Of a stretch of DNA of 64,000 nucleotides, positions 10,658 through 21,334 are shown piece after piece. Under the pieces are notes generated by a model. The model did no database searches. It had not been told where the DNA came from and saw only the letters and a list, made by a program, of their open reading frames with translations. Positions within the stretch are counted from its first letter, which is position 1, and each line of letters starts with the position of its first letter. The DNA comes from Salvator merianae (lineage: Eukaryota > Chordata > Lepidosauria > Squamata > Teiidae), in contig QVOM02000103.1 in NCBI GenBank assembly GCA_003586115.2, forward strand, positions 3,743,996-3,807,995, read 5' to 3'. The position numbers and the translations under genes are program-made.

Positions 10658-10868
10658 CACTGACTGCACAGGGAGGAGAATTTGACGAGGGGTGGAGGCA
10701 GAAAAGTTACTGTTTCTCCATGCCAAGCATGGGAAATATCAGTGTGGGAACGAGCAAGTACGAATTGACTCCGTGTTAAACTGTAACTGTGGGAATGATC
10801 AGAAGACGAATTCAGTCCTTGTACTCTTCTGATACGGATTAAATTTATGATGTCGGACCGTGGCCACA

Positions 10869-11205
10869 GTATGTTCCAGACAAAGGATGGATGAATCATT
10901 AATATGATTAGGAGCTGCTCCTATTACTACACAGTAGTGAGGCTGCTACTACTACAATGCAAGGAATGATGAAGCAGTAGCTGAAGGAGAAGGGAGAAAA
11001 ACCAGGCCACCCAGTTCTACATAGGAGTGCTAAGGGCTGGGTTCTCTTCCTAACTTTATGCTGGAGAGCTGAGTACAGAAACCCAAAGAGCTACTGTCTA
11101 ACTGCACTCAGATATTATGCCAAAATAATGGTTCATTATCTGGTAGGCTGCCTTTGCTCTTACCTGGACAAAAGGCTGCCCAGTTGCTTTTTCTGTAGCT
11201 CCTTT
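10869..11205. other. No gene or recognised repeat
   Basis: Contains short TACTAC/TACTACT-rich patches (about 10920-10950), otherwise single-copy. Confidence 0.45.
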
Positions 11206-11418
11206 TAGAGTCCAGCTATGCCTACGTTTTAATTCACATTTAATCCATCTTCAAAGTGTGAGAACTCAGAGCAAAGCGACTAGCATTATCTAACCCAAAG
11301 GTTGATTTTCTGGATTAGATAATGTGTAAGGAAAACTACTTGACACTTTGCTGATACATCCTCTCACTCTGAAAGTGGATCAAATGTGAATTAAAGCATA
11401 GACGTAAACTGGAGCCTA
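11206..11418. mobile_element. Foldback MITE, 213 bp
   Basis: An imperfect inverted repeat centred near 11302. The ends read TAGAGTCCAG and, reverse-complemented, TAGGCTCCAG. Matching blocks on the two arms include TTTAATTCACATTT, AATCCA, AGTGTGAG/AGTGAGAG and ATTATCTAA. No clear target duplication was found. No coding capacity. Confidence 0.65.
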
Positions 11419-12246
11419 GACGGATTTCATCAGCAATGTATAAAGCAGCTTCATTTCAGTCTATATACATTTTATAGGTATTTATTATCTGCTTCATTCT
11501 ATCTCTCTTTTGGACATTTTTTAACGTGTGCTTTCAAAGTATTTTGTTTTCTTAAATAGTGAAAGACAATATATAACCTATGTGGAATATATTATGTTAT
11601 AGATTTGTACAAAGTAGGTAGTTTTGTAATTAATTTCCCCAGAAACACATATAAGTAGTGTTTTGGTCAGTATAGTAATCAAGGTAAAGAATGGAGCATC
11701 ATGGTCTACTGCAAAAAAGTTCTTCCAGGTTTTTTTCCATTCACGTATGTAAATGTACACACTCATTTGTACATACCCATTTGTGTACACATTAATGCAT
11801 ACATGTTTATACACATACACAGTGAATTTTACAGTTTATCCTGGTCTGTTTGCCATTTCTGTTACAGGCAGATAATGCATTGAAATATATTTCTCTGCAA
11901 TAAAGAGAGATCATCATCATAAAGATCTTTAAATATGATACTCATATCATCGTGTATACTATGTAGCATGGATTGAGTGGCTGGCACATTGCTATTACTT
12001 TCTGCGCCATGCACATTGGTAAAGCAGTAGTAAGATCTGTACACAGACGTCTTGCACTTCTAGTATTGGATGCTCAGAAATAGATTTGAGGCACTACAAA
12101 CAGGATATATGATTTTACAGGTAGGATCCAGATAACTCTACAACCTGACTTACAAATAATTTTTTTTTAGATACTATACTCTATTTTTTTATTTGTAATA
12201 CTTTCAGTTGTAACCTTCTGTGTACGATTAAAAAACAGATTTGTAA
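11419..12246. other. No gene; purine/pyrimidine-alternating patch
   Basis: Between about 11740 and 11822 TACAC, GTACA and CATAC words recur without a fixed period (a cryptically simple stretch). The rest is AT-rich single-copy sequence. Confidence 0.45.
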
Positions 12247-12672
12247 GGGTGCTTCCAGACACGGGATGAAACCCACAATTTTCCCAACACTATTTTGGGA
12301 ATGCTAGAAGTAATTGCAACATTCCCAATATAGTTCTCGGTAAGTGAAGCAATATCTCATAATATCACCATTATGGTAAATTTGGTAATGATCCTGGATA
12401 GTGATGGTTACCTTGTGTCTGCTAGCCCGTTTCGGAATGAGGTTGCTTGTGGCTACCAGAAGCCAGTCAAGCACATGAAGAGCAGCAAAAGAAAGTGGGT
12501 GGCTGCTTGGCTGGCTTTTGGTAGGACCAAAATGAGCTCATAGCAAAGAAGGCTGGAGGACACAAAGGTAAGCCTGTGACCATTCCTTGCATTTGGTGAG
12601 GTGCAGTGAGAGGCAATTGTGGGATCTTTTTTAGATCACACATTGCCTCTTGTTACATGGAGGCTGCCTAGG
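12247..12672. mobile_element. Possible TIR element
   Basis: The left end reads AGGGTGCTTCCAGACAC and the right end reverse-complemented reads AGGCAGCCTCCATGTAAC, which share GG..GC..CCA. The interior has no coding frame. Boundaries and class are tentative. Confidence 0.35.
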
Positions 12673-13843
12673 TAACCATTAACCTAATTGCCTGAGGTAA
12701 ATAAGAAACAAATCCAGAAGGAAGCTTTTCTAAAGTCAAATAAAAAAGATTGATTCTACTTCCTTAGGCCTTCGGTGTTCAGTAAATGATTGATAGTGAC
12801 CAGAAGCTGAATAAATTTAGGAAATTGTTTACAGTACGAATAGGATTGCATATGTTCCTGCAATCAAAAAGACTGGAGCTGCTGGCCTTGGGGGAATTGT
12901 TTTAATGAACAATCGCTGTTGATTTTGGGCCCATTTGGAATTTTGACAATCAACTACAGGCACTCAGCTCTGTGTTTTTTTCCTCCTTATTGTCAGTAAG
13001 TCTTGGACTCAAAAGCTTTAAGGAAGCAAGAGAAATCTTCAGGATCACCATTGGCCATCGGGTACGACATTGGTGACTCCAGCTATAGTCTAACATAATT
13101 TGCGAAAATGATAGATCCAATCCTAAACATATTAGATTTTAGTCTGATGTAGCAGACAAGTTAATCACCAGATAATCTCCTCCAAAAACTTAACACCTGG
13201 ATTTAAGGAAAATGAGATACTTGTGCAACACCAGTCACTCTAAAAAGGATAATTGTTTTGTATTGCATCATACAATTTAATGGAGGTCAGTTTTTCATTG
13301 CCTTAATGGATTGTAGTTCATCCATAAATACAGAAATTTAGAAGAAAACACTAGCATCTGATGCAGAAAACATCATGCCGATGAGAAATTTTCTCTGCTT
13401 CTAGCATAATAATCTCAATAGCCAGGCACTTGTATCAGTACGACGGCTGCTGTGCTGTAGACGATGAGCAGGAATAGGGCCAGAATACACACCCCTGCTG
13501 TACCAGTTTATATAGTGGAAATTACATGTTTATTGTTTATACTTTTTGAAATGGCTTTAGAATGATGATGCTTACAATCTAGAATTATTTATGCAATTCT
13601 TCATTTGCATAAACATTTGGCATTGCATTATATATCTGGAATGAAGTTGAGAGCATCTAATTTATTTATATAAAAATAACTGCTGTAATTGCTTTCTGGT
13701 TCCATTTTCCTTGTACTTTTAAAACACTTTTTAAAAAGAACTCAGACTATTAAGTTTTCATTGGAAGAATCAAGCCTTAAGCCTTAATCCATAATCCTAA
13801 ATACGCCTGTTGCATTTCATGGGAATAAGCAGGTGAAAGCCTC
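12673..13843. other. No gene; AT-rich single-copy sequence
   Basis: No repeat or exon signal. The part from about 13560 to 13740 is notably AT-rich and carries the inverted octamer-like motif listed separately. Confidence 0.45.
13588..13613. promoter_or_regulatory. Inverted TTTATGCAA / TTGCATAAA motif pair
   Basis: TTTATGCAA (13588-13596) and its reverse complement TTGCATAAA (13605-13613) are separated by 8 bp. The right half includes ATTTGCAT, the POU octamer word. It sits in a repeat-poor AT-rich patch. A dimeric POU or C/EBP-type site is a guess. Confidence 0.3.
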
Positions 13844-13845
13844 AG

Positions 13846-14344
13846 GTCGGCTCCAGACACTAGCTGAATATAACGATAACAGGTGATATTCTGGAGGACA
13901 GTCCCTCCAGAATGATTGCCTGTTGGCTAGACAGATTTGGGAGACTGTACTGTGCTTTTTGGTGATGGGCACATCCAGGTATTTTGTGACCACTGTGTGT
14001 GCCTGGACATCTTTTTGACTCTGCAGATGCACAGTGGAAATGCAAGTCCAGGAATTTTGTCAGTGTGAAATACTTGGATGTGCATGATACCACCACCATA
14101 CATGTACAGGTATCTTTGTCAGCCTCTGTACATGCGTATTAGCCAGAGCAACAATGGCAGCTCTAGCTACAAGGGAAAACTATTTTGGGAAAACCCACCA
14201 TCAGAATCAGGTTTCCCTGAAATAGGGTATAGTGTGTGTTAGGAGAGATATAGTGCAGCTATGGTGGGATTGCCAGAGATATTTGTGGCAATCCCACCAT
14301 AGCGGGGCCATCATGGTACTATATTCCCCATCTGGATGGGGCCT
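13846..14344. mobile_element. TIR element with internal hairpins
   Basis: The left end reads GGTCGGCTCCAGACACTAG and then GAATATA; the right end reverse-complemented reads GGCCCCATCCAGATGGGGAATATAG when split by one insertion, a diverged inverted repeat. Inside are two perfect hairpins: 13888-13897 with 13904-13913 (10-bp arms) and 14258-14275 with 14286-14303 (18-bp arms). No coding capacity. Class undetermined. Confidence 0.5.
14258..14303. repeat. Perfect 18-bp hairpin, 10-nt loop
   Basis: GCTATGGTGGGATTGCCA at 14258-14275 is exactly complementary to 14286-14303. An RNA from either strand would fold into a small stem-loop. Confidence 0.9.
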
Positions 14345-14611
14345 TAGCGAGGAAAAACTGCATGTTCATTGTGTTTGCCAGACATCTGCATGGTCCTTTC
14401 AATATAATGCCAGGCAAAACACACAAAAAATGCATAGCATCACTATTCTGAGATAATCAGCAGTGATGCCAAGCCTCCCGGAATAGATTCCGTTACCTAC
14501 ACATTTGGTGACATGCATACAATATCACCAAGATCCAGCTAAGCATGGGAAAAAACTGTGTGCATGTGATGAATTCTCAGAGATTCCCACTGAGATGACA
14601 TCCTATTTGAC

Positions 14612-14669
14612 TTGTCAGACATGAAGGTAAACCAAATCTACGTTGGGGTTTACCATACACATCTGGCAA
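14612..14669. repeat. Imperfect inverted repeat (possible MITE fragment)
   Basis: TTGTCAGACATGAAGGTAAACC (22 bases, split here as TTGTCAGACATG + AAGGTAAACC) pairs with 14647-14669 with a few mismatches around a 13-nt loop. Confidence 0.55.
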
Positions 14670-15370
14670 GTTATGACAAAGTATAATGCCTGGTTGTGTT
14701 TATGCCCCACATTGCCCCTTGCTATCCGGAGACAGCCTTAATTTTGGGTAAATATACAGTAGAGAAGGTTTACCATGGAGTGTACCTCTGGTATTTTCAG
14801 TTAGCAGAAACTGCTGCACAATATTTTAGATTGAGAGAACTGGCATTGTTCTGCTTGCAAACTTGGCGAGCCACTGGGTATTTTTCAGTGACTGCATTTG
14901 GCACTCTAAGTCCAGTGCATCAGTCTGTTTTTAAGCAGACCGTCAAACATAGAACTATATGGATTTGAAACTCGTGATTTTTCTTTGCCATCAGCCATGC
15001 GGTTAACACTAGAAATCCTCAGTATGCTACAGTGTTGATAGTATATTTAGTGTTTTTCAGTTGCATTTACTTTCCAAAACTAAGGAATGATTCTGTTTAC
15101 ATTTAAGTAACTTTTGTTTAGCAGTCCCAAATCTGTCATTTTTTGCTGCTTCTTTCAGTAGATACTGTGCTACCTATCTTCTTTGTAAATGTCAACAGAG
15201 CAATATTTTTTTCAATTGTAAAAGAAGAAGTATGCATGAGAAAGTAATAAAATCTTTTCCAGAGAGTTTTTGAAAAATATTATAGCAATTCAGTAGTATT
15301 TGCTTCTTGAGCATTGCTCATTCTAGTATTTTATTCAAATTAAGGCTAGGCTGGAATGTGTTAAGATCTA
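14670..15370. other. No gene or recognised repeat
   Basis: AT-rich, apparently single-copy. A 90-codon frame at 14696-14968 has no recognisable motif. Confidence 0.45.
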
Positions 15371-15374
15371 GTCT

Positions 15375-15497
15375 GAAACCTTAGTCTCTGCCCTACAAAG
15401 GCTTTCTACAAGAGTTTCTTCTGGGAAATCTTGGGATTTGAACCTGGGACTTATTGCATACAATGCAGATGCTTTTTCATTGAGCTATCCTGGCATC
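15375..15497 (-). mobile_element. tRNA-derived SINE fragment
   Basis: On the minus strand it reads GGATAGCTCAATGAAAAAGC (A-box-like) and then CCCAGGTTCAAATCCCAAG (B box GGTTCAAATCC), followed by a tail region with CAGAAGAAACTC. This matches from memory the head of a common reptile tRNA-SINE. The 5' end lies near 15497. Confidence 0.7.
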
Positions 15498-15499
15498 AC

Positions 15500-16024
15500 T
15501 CAGTTCTGGTAACAGTGGTATTCATGATTAAAGATGTACATCCAGATTGTCATAGCAGCTCTGTTAGGATCCCACCAGATCAACTGAATTAATTTACTAG
15601 GTTGCATAGGTTTGGATGCTTATTACTAAGAATCTCCATGTTGTTCCTAATGTATAGGAGCTATATTTCTTCAAAAAGCACTGTGGAACATTTAATGGTG
15701 AGGAAAGATAACAGCTTCATTGTCCCATTTCCTTTCCAAAAGCATTGATCAAGGAAATGCACATGTTCCAATGTGCAGTTACATTGACTCATCTTCTTGT
15801 CTGCATTGCCAAGTTTTATGGTCTCTGGGGGACCGTATCAAGAGTAGATGCCAGCTGTTTCTGTGCTTTTTAGCAGCAACTTTCTCTGCAGGTATTAACA
15901 GGTGATAATGTTCATGTCAATGGTCCTGGAAGCTTTACCTGCTATTTTAGCTAATTAATAATCAGCTAAGTTAGAAGAGCAACCCAGGCTGTGTATTTTA
16001 TCCATTTGACAACATTAATTATAT
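15500..16024. other. No gene or recognised repeat
   Basis: Single-copy spacer between two minus-strand SINEs. One 61-codon frame has no motif. Confidence 0.4.
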
Positions 16025-16032
16025 TGTGTGTC

Positions 16033-16245
16033 TTTAGCAAACACAGATTGTTGTTGTTGCTGGATACCACTGAGGTCGTGGCTCAGCCCTGGTTGATTGC
16101 ATGGGCACCTCTGTGCAGTTTTCTTGGCAGAGATACAGAAGTGGTTTGCCATTGCCTGCTTCTGCGGAGCAGCCAGGGATCGAAGCAGCAACTCTCTGCT
16201 CTTCAGGCAGTTTGCTCTACCACTCAACTACAGCCACTCCAAAAC
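16033..16245 (-). mobile_element. tRNA-derived SINE
   Basis: The minus strand reads GGCTGTAGTTGAGTGGTAGA (A box), then TTCGATCCCTGGC (B box), GGCAAACCACTTCTG, CCAAGAAAACTGCAC and a (CAA)n-type 3' tail that appears here as TTGTTGTTG at 16050. The conserved central GGCAAACCAC block also occurs at 21245 and 30049. It contains overlapping small frames that are not genes. Confidence 0.75.
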
Positions 16246-16259
16246 ACAGACTAGTCTTC

Positions 16260-17565
16260 AGAATTGCTTTTGATTATTTGATATTTAATAAGTGTAATCT
16301 AAGGGGTTTGTTTGTTTGCTTTTTTAAAAAAAATAGGTTGCAGCAAGAGTGTTTCTAGAAATGGAGAGGAATTGATCAGAACAGTTTAGCTACTATGCTT
16401 CTGTCTCTCAAGTTACCTGTCATCTGTGTGGTGCAGATCCAAAGAAAACCTGCAATTAAAGCTTTGCATTCTGGTTTCTTCTCCTGCTCATGCACTGGCT
16501 GTATGGTCACAGAAAATTGAGCAAAGTTATTCCCAGAGAAAACAGACAAAAAACCTAAGAGATCTGCTTTCAGTTGTGCCATTGAAGTGGCTGCTGCAAA
16601 CCTTTTTGTAACCTATCCCGGTTAGTTTTGCTCTCACATAGTATTTTGGAAGGCGAAAGCAAGGCTTCCAGTTGTTATGCTCATCCCTGTAAGAAAAAGA
16701 GTGGCTCACTGTTACATTTACTGCTCAACAAGATAGCAAGGCCATGGTCTATGCCTAATGGCTGGGCTACTACAGTGCCCTGTGTGTGGAACTGACCCTA
16801 GAAACTGCAACTTGCTAGGCTGCTCACTGGAGTATGTGATATAAATATTGCTTTCCTACTGTGCTAGGGGTGAACTCTTCTGCTTTGGATGTGCTGTGAA
16901 GGAGTTCTTCTTCCTATGTAGGCTGCTTGATAGCTTCAATATTCTAATGATATCTTCCTGATCACTTTTAGCTTGCAGAGGGCCATTTTTGCAACTGTTG
17001 GAGGGCCTTTTTGACTGTAATTGCTCAGTTGAGGGTTAAAATGAATTTTGAAATATTACTTTTCTTATTAATGTATTTTGAAATATTACTTTTTATTATT
17101 ATTCTTTTTTTGAATTTTGTTTCAGTTCTGTACTCTTGTCCTGATACCTTTTTTATGGAGGTTTCTATAAAAATTTCCTAAATAAATAATGCCATAAATC
17201 TGCTTTCTGAAAAAGGAGGGTGTGTGGGGAATAGAGTTTTGATAAAAGCCTTTGAAAAATCTTTGTTACTATAAAATTTTAAATAGATAATATTAATGGA
17301 CTGAGTGTAATTTGGATAAGCTGAGAAACTGTAATTGTCTATGTCTTATGTACGTGCCGCCTTCTATCACACTGTCATTAATGTCTACCGTAAAAAAAGA
17401 AAGAAAAGAATATATAACCTAGATGGTTGATTTAAAGTTGATAGATGTCCTTCCAGTTCTCATTGCTTAAAGTTTATAATTCAAAACTCAAAAAAATCAA
17501 TGAAAGTACTTAAAGGCTAAGAAGGAGGTCTGATATTGAAGACCTTTTTTTAAGCCTTTGTATAA
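16260..17565. other. No gene; local 23-bp near-tandem copy
   Basis: TTTTGAAATATTACTTTT occurs at about 17046 and again at about 17075, a short local duplication. Otherwise AT-rich single-copy sequence. Confidence 0.45.
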
Positions 17566-17645
17566 GAACATAAAAAATTGTCCCACTGGATTAGACCCAT
17601 GGCCCATCTAGTCAGAGTCTGCTTCTGCAGTTCAATCAATCATTT
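17566..17645 (+). repeat. Interspersed 'gaacataagaa' repeat, copy 2 (5' fragment)
   Basis: AGAACATAAAAAATTGTCCC, ACTGGATTAGACC and GGCCCATCTAGTC match the head of the repeat at 1511. Only the first 70-80 bp are recognisable. Confidence 0.6.
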
Positions 17646-17649
17646 CAAT

Positions 17650-18610
17650 CTTTGTTTGTGAGCAGTTATTAAGGAATACAGTCAATGGACAATAGTCTGC
17701 TACAATGATACAAAGAACAAATCAGTACCTGTTTGTCATAAAACTAACATGATGCAAATAGGACAAGCCACATACTTGCAATTGTTGTCATCACATTTCA
17801 TTATTTTTGTAGGCTTTCCATAGGTATTTGCTGCTGCTTTGTTTTTCTGTTAACTAGATGGATATAAAGTAGTTTTTTCTTAATTGTTGTCTTTCTGAAC
17901 TTCTTGTTAATTTCATTCTGGATTTGGATTCATGGGAATTTAGAAAATTATTGGTTATGATTTATGCATTGTCTGTTCCCAAGGACTTCAGGTGACTTCC
18001 TGTAGTTGAGTTATGTCTACTCTACCTATAAGCTGATAGCATTTTCTATCAATTTATTTATTCCTGAATTGCACTGTGAGGATAGGTCGACAGAGCAGGA
18101 GACAAAGCCTTTGATATTGTCTCTCACAGCATTCTGTGTGAAGGCTGTCTCTGTGGCACTAATGGTTTTCTATAATGTGTGCATGTATGTAAATCCAGGA
18201 ATTGGTCTGTGATGATGTCTTTGCCTTTTCCTACTTAAGAGAAGTCAGGTGTCCCAAGATTTCTGATAAACATCAAAGTAATCCAATGTTGTTCTGTGAT
18301 TCACCGCTATTAGCTTTTCTAGAATAAATGTATGCTAAAATAATAACTAACCCGATTGGCTATCTGACCATAACTGTTTGTAATTTTGATATTCTATTTA
18401 CCTATGCCTCACTATAATTTCCCCAGCCACACACACCTCTGACACAGGATAGCATAGTATGTTGCCTAGGAGCCAATGGTGGAAGATGCAATATAAATTT
18501 TGCAAACAGTAATAATGTACCTCATAAAGTCAGCTATGGTCCATAGAGGTTTATACCATAATAAATTTGTCAGTCTTTAAAGTGATGTAACATTTTCCTT
18601 TCCTTTCCTT
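17650..18610. other. No gene or recognised repeat
   Basis: AT-rich sequence; nothing seen beyond short homopolymers. Confidence 0.45.
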
Positions 18611-19258
18611 TTTCTACTATATTGTTCCAGCAGCTTGTTCTGTATATATCTCTGTTGCACATAGGAATGTGTAGACCGTCTGCTTGCTGTACCATCCACT
18701 TGCCTTCCTATGCTGTGAGAACTACTGCCTGCTTCTATTTCTGTTGCCTGTTGGAGCTGCTGCTAGCTGAAGCTGCAGTTAGGCAGAAGCAGTTACACCC
18801 GGACTGCAACAGTTGGGCCAGGCAGCTTTGAAGTAGGAGGAGCTTTAGGCAGAGCCTGAAGGGTACCTAAGGACACTGTCTGTTAGGGAGCCGTTTGGAG
18901 GTGCTTGACCCTGAGGGATATTTTTTAGCTTTTTGTTTAACTGTTCAATGGCTTTTAAATTGTTTTTTTATGGCAAGGACTGCATTTCAAAATTTGTTTT
19001 AGATCCCCTGGGTTGGCTTTGCCCCTCTTACGGCCAGCACTGGGTGTCAGGAGACAAGATAAGGAGACAGATGTGGGTGTGAAGTAGATTCCTTTCCAGC
19101 TGGGCCATCAGCCTCTGTGAAAGGCGGTGTGGCTGTTTACAACTACCTTCTGGGTGAGATCCAGGAGGTCCTCCTTTTGTCCCAGTGCTGGGCAGCTGTC
19201 CACCATAAGTGAGCAATTCCTAGGATATTTTTGTCTGAGTGAGAACTTTGCCCTGCTA

Positions 19259-19291
19259 GGGAGGGAGGGAGGGAGGGAGGGAGGGAGGGAA
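19259..19291. repeat. (GGGA)n microsatellite
   Basis: Eight units of GGGA/GAGG, a nearly pure purine run. Confidence 0.95.
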
Positions 19292-19380
19292 TGCTTTATA
19301 ATGTTCCATGCTTTTTATCTTCTTATTGTGACCTGCCTTGGAGTCTGTTGTGATATAACCTGGGACCTTTGGGGGAAAGG

Positions 19381-19408
19381 CAGTGTGTGTGTATGTGTGT
19401 GTGTGTAT
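19381..19408. repeat. (GT)n microsatellite
   Basis: A TG-dinucleotide run with one TATG interruption, placed directly after the retroposon-like tail. Confidence 0.85.
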
Positions 19409-19622
19409 AAAGAATACAATTCCGATGGTTAGCAATAGTAATAGTGCCCCTACTGGACATTAGAGGATCCTTCTCTAAAAGACAACTGGTAATCATAAGT
19501 AACAATATGTTAATAATGGATGCTTTCATATGTTGCTGTTTTAAAGTACTTTTCATTTGATTTGCAGACAGGGACAGAGACTAGCAATGTTCCCAACTAT
19601 TGCCCGAACATAGAAGATTCTA

Positions 19623-20133
19623 AGGACTTTTCCACACTGGGTCTCTTGGTCTCTGCCAACTGCATGCAAGTGTAGAATAGTAGAGGTGCCGCTCCATTAG
19701 TCTTCATCCACATTGGGCAAAGTGAGGACAGGGCTGGGGTGCTGAAAATGGTGCTCTAGCCCAGTATAGCTTAGATCTTGATGTTGAAGGTCTACACGTG
19801 GACAAGGGGCAGTATACCAGCCCACAGAAGCCTGTGGATGGTATGTTCTGTGGTATGGTATACTATGGGGTCCCTTTTTGGTGGCATTCCAGGAAGTGCT
19901 GTCAGAAGTGGGTCTGTCCCAAAACTGGCCAGCTGGAAACTCCAAAGTCCAGGAATGAAAGTTCCTGGAATTTAGAACCTGATGTTGCCTCCAGAGGCTT
20001 CTCAGAAGCAGTAATGGGATTTGATGTGTGATGGGTCATTTGAATGCAGATGGCCCTTTCCCAGAGTTGCTTGTTTCAGGACGGGGCACCCTGCCCTGTC
20101 CTGGAACACCACAGGTAAGTGTGGAAAGGCCTT
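19623..20133. mobile_element. Non-autonomous hAT-like element, 511 bp
   Basis: The left end AGGACTTTTCCACACTGGG and the right end reverse-complemented AAGGCCTTTCCACACTTACC form terminal inverted repeats. The flanks AGATTCTA (19615-19622) and AGATACTG (20134-20141) agree at 6 of 8 positions, consistent with an aged 8-bp duplication. The interior shares the CCAGGAATGAAAGTTCCTGG hairpin with the elements at 2305 and 54119. No coding capacity. Confidence 0.65.
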
Positions 20134-20141
20134 AGATACTG

Positions 20142-21010
20142 CAATCTGAAACTGTCAATGGTTACAAATTGTCAGACTGTGACTTGACTAACAGCTAATA
20201 TCCTAAATCTGAGGTGACCTTTAAGGCCTACAAACAAGCATAAAAAATCTCAGCAAAATCCATTTAGCAGGTTCTATCTTCCAATGCTGCAAACAAAAGC
20301 ATAACCTTAATTATGGCATTGGACCAAGAAAATACAAAATGGCTCGGATATTCACCAACTTAATATCTCAATATCCTATCTTCAGCAAGATTACTTTGGA
20401 GTTCAGCAGAACTTAGCTGCTAACCAAGCAAAGTTGGGTTCTGCAAATTTAAATGAAAAAAAAACAAATATAAAATAGAATATAATTGGAACATCGGTTT
20501 CCTGAAACTTTGGGATGAAGGCGCATAAGGGGGCATGTATTCTCTCAGAAAGAAATGTGTTTAGAGTGGAGTTGTTTAACAATTTAAAAAACCTGAAAAT
20601 TAAGTTTAAATTTCCTAAAAAAAATGCTTTCTGGAACCCTTGACCCCAAACTTTCAAACTGATGTGATCTGAGGAAGCAGTGTACCAATTTATTACAATC
20701 CTAATATGAAGTCCAATTTTGCTAAACATTTTTTTCTTGCTTGCTTCTAACCACCCTCCCCAGTGATTGAATCAGGAGCCAAAGACTGCTGGAAGCTATG
20801 TGTTAAAATTGCTTACCCTGAGATATAAGCTAATAAAGTATAATTACCTCTTCCAGAGATATAGCTGGCTAGCTACTGCTCTTTCACCCTTTGTTCTTGG
20901 AGACCTTAGGACCATACAGTGACTCTGTTCAATATAAGAGAAAACTCCAGAGAGTTGCAGAGAGAATAGACTAAATAGTTACCTATGACCCTTTTGCCAA
21001 GAGAAAGTAA
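20142..21010. other. No gene or recognised repeat
   Basis: AT-rich single-copy sequence. A minus-strand 108-codon frame (20403-20729) is phenylalanine-rich without motif. Confidence 0.45.
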
Positions 21011-21150
21011 GGCAGCATCGAGACATCACTTACTTATTTTGCTATATTTGAATATTCTGGAATAAAGCATGGTTGTTCCAGAATATCTATGTTTTATTCC
21101 TGAATATTCAAATATAGGGCCATAAATAAATGATGTCTGGGTGCAGCCTA
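21011..21150. mobile_element. Palindromic MITE, copy 2
   Basis: The arms read GGCAGCATCGAGACATCACT / TACTTATTTTGCTATATTTG on the left, and their complement on the right ending GGGTGCAGCC. It is the same family as 349-472 (shared TTACTTATT, ATATTTG.ATATTCTGGAATA) but has an extra 15-20 bp at the centre. Confidence 0.75.
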
Positions 21151-21164
21151 AGTCTTATTAGAAG

Positions 21165-21330
21165 GTCAGTGGAGCTGGCTGCTGTTTACTGGTGGATTAA
21201 ACTTCCTGGAAAGCAGGGGGTTGCTGATTCAATCTCCAGACTCTCCCTGAAATAGACAAATGGCAAACCATTTCTCTATCATAGCTCGGAGATGGTTCCT
21301 GGGGGGAATAGTTCACATGCCAGTCTGTTC
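21165..21330 (+). mobile_element. tRNA-derived SINE fragment
   Basis: GGCTGCTGTTTACTGGTGG (A-box-like), GTTGCTGATTCAATCTCC (B-box-like) and ATGGCAAACCATTTCTC (the central block also found in the SINE at 16033) occur in the expected order. Diverged. Confidence 0.5.
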
Positions 21331-21334
21331 CTCC

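Larger units (their letters stand above)
9662..10865. mobile_element. 1.2 kb GC-rich TIR element, copy 1
   Basis: The left end reads GGCCTCGTTCCGACACGGC; the right end reverse-complemented reads GGCCACGGTCCGACATCA, so terminal inverted repeats of about 16-25 bp are present. The trinucleotide ACA lies on both sides (9659-9661, 10866-10868), a candidate 3-bp target duplication. Copy 3 (52630-53777) matches along its whole length and copy 2 (49995-51310) at both ends. A 202-codon frame at 9843-10451 is not kept open in copy 3, so no protein is claimed. Lack of transposase marks it as non-autonomous. The 3-bp duplications and GG start would suit a PIF/Harbinger-like or CMC-like source, but this is inference. 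Confidence 0.8.
18620..19412 (+). repeat. Unclassified repeat ending in a 'gcctt..gggaaaggcagtg' tail
   Basis: GC-richer than its surroundings. The end (19326-19385) reads TGTGACCTGCCTTGGAGTC and CCTTTGGGGGAAAGGCAGTG, which resembles the 3' ends of dispersed retroposons that finish in '...ggcggtataaat'. The body is not recognised, and the left limit is uncertain. Confidence 0.3.

Noticed and set aside
16180..16240. A and B box sequence resembling a tRNA gene
   Set aside because: The cloverleaf is not intact and the boxes belong to a SINE with the usual central and 3' blocks; similar boxes elsewhere are also SINEs.
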